Assembly (NCBI GenBank): GCA_029974035.1
Contig: JARKQG010000019.1
Coordinates: forward strand, 1-6,821
DNA length: 6,821 bases
Direction: 5' to 3'
DNA from: Eubacteriales bacterium
GTDB taxonomy: Bacteria; Bacillota_A; Clostridia; Christensenellales; Aristaeellaceae
Shown: positions 5,482 to 6,821 of the stretch, piece after piece
Layout: each line of letters begins with the position of its first letter
How positions within the stretch are numbered: position 1 is the first letter of the stretch
Translations under genes and position numbers: made by a program
Notes under the pieces: generated by a model
Seen by the model: only the letters and a program-made list of their open reading frames with translations
The model's database searches: none
Told to the model about the DNA's origin: nothing

Positions 5482-6645
5482 GTGCGGCGAAGCGATCTGC
5501 CCACGCCCTGCTACCTGGTGAGCGAGGCCGCGCTCCGGCGCAACCTGGAAATTCTGCGCGGCGTATCGGCGCGCACCGGGTGCCGCGTGCTGCTGGCGCA
5601 GAAGGCGTTTTCGATGTTTTCGCTGTATCCCATGATCGGGGAATACCTCTCCGGCGCGGCCTCCAGCGGGCTTTTCGAGGCGCGGCTGGCCCGCGAGCAC
5701 ATGCCGGGGGAGAACCACACCTTTTCCCCCGCCTTCCGGGACGACCAGTTTGACGAAATTGCCGCGCTGTCCGACCACGTGGTGTTCAATTCGCTGGCGC
5801 AGCTGGAAAAATTCGGCCCGCGGGCGCGGGCGGCGGGGGCGGAGATCGGCCTTCGCGTGAACCCCGGCTGTTCCACGCAGGATCATGCCCTGTACGACCC
5901 CTGCGCCGCCGGGTCGCGGCTGGGCGTGCCGGCGGCGCAGCCGCTGCCGGAGCTGCCGGAGGGCGTAGCCGGGCTGCACTTCCACACGCTGTGCGAGCAG
6001 GACGCCGACGCGCTGGAGGAAACGCTTGGCGCCGTCGTCCGGAAATTCGGGCCCTGGCTCCGGCGGGTGAAGTGGATCAACTTCGGCGGCGGCCACCACA
6101 TCACCCGGGCGGGCTACGACATCCCCCGGCTGGAAAAATGCATCCGCGGGATGCGGTCCGGGTACGGCCTTGACGTATACCTCGAACCCGGCGAGGCGGT
6201 GGCCCTCGGCGCGGGCGTTTTGCGGGCTCGGGTGCTGGACACGGTGCGAAACGGCGTCGATATCGCCATTTTGGACGCCTCCGCCGCCTGCCACATGCCC
6301 GACGTGATTGAAATGCCCTATCGGCCGCCGCTTTTTGACCCTTCGGCCCCGGCGGACTTCTCCGGCGGCGGGGCCATGGCCGGGCAGCCCGGCGAAAAGG
6401 CGCATGTCTACCGGCTGGCCGGGCCCACGTGCCTGGCGGGCGACGTGATCGGCGACTATTCCTTCGACGCGCCGCTTTCCCCCGGCGATATCCTGGAATT
6501 TGGCGACATGGCCATCTACACCATGGTCAAAAACAACACCTTCAACGGCGTGCCGCTCCCCGCCTTCGCCATAGTGGGGGTGGGGGGCGACTGCCGCCTC
6601 CTTCGGACATTCGGCTACGGGGACTTCACGGGGCGGCTGTCCTGA
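5482..6645 (+). CDS. nspC: Carboxynorspermidine/carboxyspermidine decarboxylase
   Basis: A 387-residue fold-type III (alanine racemase-like barrel) PLP decarboxylase that removes CO2 from carboxyspermidine or carboxynorspermidine to give spermidine or norspermidine (EC 4.1.1.96). LLAQKAFSMF (37-46) has Lys41 as the PLP Schiff-base lysine, close to the N-terminus as usual. HFHTLCEQD (166-174), NFGGGHH (200-206), EPGEA (235-239), GPTCLAGD (314-321, Cys317 and Asp321 near the active site) and the end-region YTMVKNNTFNG (346-356) are family hallmarks. The start is GTG 5482, one base after the TGA of the dehydrogenase. No other start is possible just upstream because that TGA is in frame, at 5479-5481 offset aside, with GTG 5473 closed by a stop. 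Only a weak GGTGGA (5471-5476) precedes it, so translation probably relies on coupling to the gene before. It is the last gene of the operon. Confidence 0.93.
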   Translation: MRRSDLPTPCYLVSEAALRRNLEILRGVSARTGCRVLLAQKAFSMFSLYPMIGEYLSGAASSGLFEARLAREHMPGENHTFSPAFRDDQFDEIAALSDHVVFNSLAQLEKFGPRARAAGAEIGLRVNPGCSTQDHALYDPCAAGSRLGVPAAQPLPELPEGVAGLHFHTLCEQDADALEETLGAVVRKFGPWLRRVKWINFGGGHHITRAGYDIPRLEKCIRGMRSGYGLDVYLEPGEAVALGAGVLRARVLDTVRNGVDIAILDASAACHMPDVIEMPYRPPLFDPSAPADFSGGGAMAGQPGEKAHVYRLAGPTCLAGDVIGDYSFDAPLSPGDILEFGDMAIYTMVKNNTFNGVPLPAFAIVGVGGDCRLLRTFGYGDFTGRLS

Positions 6646-6653
6646 AAAGTTGA

Positions 6654-6685
6654 AGGGGGCCCGCGGCTTTCGCCGCGGGCCCCCT
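6654..6685 (+). terminator. Strong GC hairpin just after nspC, operon end
   Basis: Bases 6654-6667 pair perfectly with 6672-6685 (14 bp, almost all G-C) around the loop TTTC. It begins 8 bases after the nspC stop codon. The bases that follow (CAGACC) have no T-run, so it is not a classic intrinsic terminator on the + strand; it may instead protect the 3' end or help terminate in combination with the next hairpin. On the - strand the hairpin is followed by TTCAACTTTT, a poor T-tract. Confidence 0.55.
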
Positions 6686-6696
6686 CAGACCATCAA

Positions 6697-6737
6697 CAAA
6701 CGGCCACTTTCCGGGACGACCGGAGAGTGGCTGTTTG
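6697..6737. terminator. Second long stem-loop downstream of the operon
   Basis: Bases 6697-6714 pair with 6720-6737 over 18 positions, with two G-U pairs on the + strand and the loop GACGA (6715-6719). The outer part is AAAC/GTTT, giving a short built-in T-rich end on either strand, but no T-run continues after it. It could be a bidirectional terminator or an intergenic repeat; only one copy is seen in the window. Confidence 0.45.
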
Positions 6738-6821
6738 CAAGAAGGCTGGAGGGAGGAAGAAAAACGGAAGGAAGAAGGGCCTGGCGAGCCTCTTCATGTT
6801 TTGAACCGCGGCGGTCAGGAA
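6738..6821. other. Purine-rich non-coding tail
   Basis: No gene is recognised. From 6748 to 6779 all but one base (C6765) are purines. GAAGAAGG (6771-6778) can pair with CCTCTTC (6789-6795) with one bulged A, and TGTTTT follows at 6797-6802, which would make a weak + strand terminator. Two - strand frames are open from the window edge to stops within the hairpin region, but neither resembles a protein. Confidence 0.3.

Larger units (their letters stand above)
321..6645 (+). other. Polyamine biosynthesis operon speD-speA-speE-speB-dehydrogenase-nspC
   Basis: Six co-directional genes are separated by gaps of 20 and 3 bases, an overlap of 20 bases, then gaps of 12 and 1 bases. No promoter or terminator is visible between them, so one transcript is likely. 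The encoded steps are arginine to agmatine (SpeA), agmatine to putrescine (SpeB), AdoMet decarboxylation (SpeD), aminopropyl transfer (SpeE), and aspartate-semialdehyde-dependent carboxyspermidine formation and decarboxylation (dehydrogenase, NspC). No ornithine decarboxylase or polyamine transporter is present in the window. Confidence 0.85.

Noticed and set aside
4260..6405. Antisense open frames of 414 and 330 codons opposite the dehydrogenase and nspC
   Set aside because: The same high-GC shadow effect; composition is not protein-like and the + strand genes are certain.
6698..6821. Small - strand protein ending in or entering from the right edge (34-44 codons)
   Set aside because: Two overlapping frames are equally open, neither has a ribosome binding site or family resemblance, and both run through the hairpin at 6697-6737.
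1..6821. Mobile elements, CRISPR arrays, tRNA or rRNA genes
   Set aside because: No transposase, integrase, regularly spaced repeats, tRNA cloverleaf or rRNA sequence was recognised on either strand.

Overview
The window holds one tightly packed operon of six genes, all on the + strand, encoding a complete polyamine (putrescine/spermidine) pathway. It is preceded by a 5' region of about 320 bases with no protein-coding gene and followed by about 175 bases that also look non-coding. The DNA is GC-rich with strongly GC-biased third codon positions, while the ribosome binding sites are strong AAGGAGG types. Agmatinase and arginine decarboxylase are of the Bacillus SpeB/SpeA kind and are found beside a carboxyspermidine pathway. 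Together these suggest a high-GC member of the Bacillota, probably class Clostridia (a gut-type lineage). That placement is an inference; there is no rRNA or other marker gene here.

Layout. Positions 1-320: a GC hairpin at the left edge, a sigma-A-like promoter (about 21-51), an AT-rich stretch with alternative pairings (45-143), a second weaker promoter candidate (128-136), a GC-rich block with a 20-base palindrome (186-205), and a textbook intrinsic terminator (225-260) lying upstream of the first gene, so probably an attenuator. Positions 321-1079: speD (AdoMet decarboxylase, E. coli-like class). 1100-2551: speA (fold-type I arginine decarboxylase). 2555-3415: speE (aminopropyltransferase). 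3396-4265: speB (agmatinase), overlapping speE. 4278-5480: carboxyspermidine/carboxynorspermidine dehydrogenase. 5482-6645: nspC (carboxyspermidine/carboxynorspermidine decarboxylase). 6646-6821: a strong GC hairpin without a U-tract, a second long hairpin, and a purine-rich tail.

How the genes fit together. SpeA makes agmatine from arginine and SpeB makes putrescine from agmatine. From putrescine there are two known routes to spermidine, and both are fully encoded: SpeD plus SpeE (aminopropyl group from decarboxylated AdoMet), and the dehydrogenase plus NspC (aspartate semialdehyde, reductive condensation, then decarboxylation). Having both routes in one transcription unit is the most interesting biological point. 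Either they are redundant, or one pair makes a different or longer polyamine, or SpeE acts on agmatine before SpeB, as in Thermus. The second point of interest is the terminator inside the leader, which would allow the whole pathway to be switched by premature termination. No mobile element, CRISPR array, tRNA or rRNA was seen.
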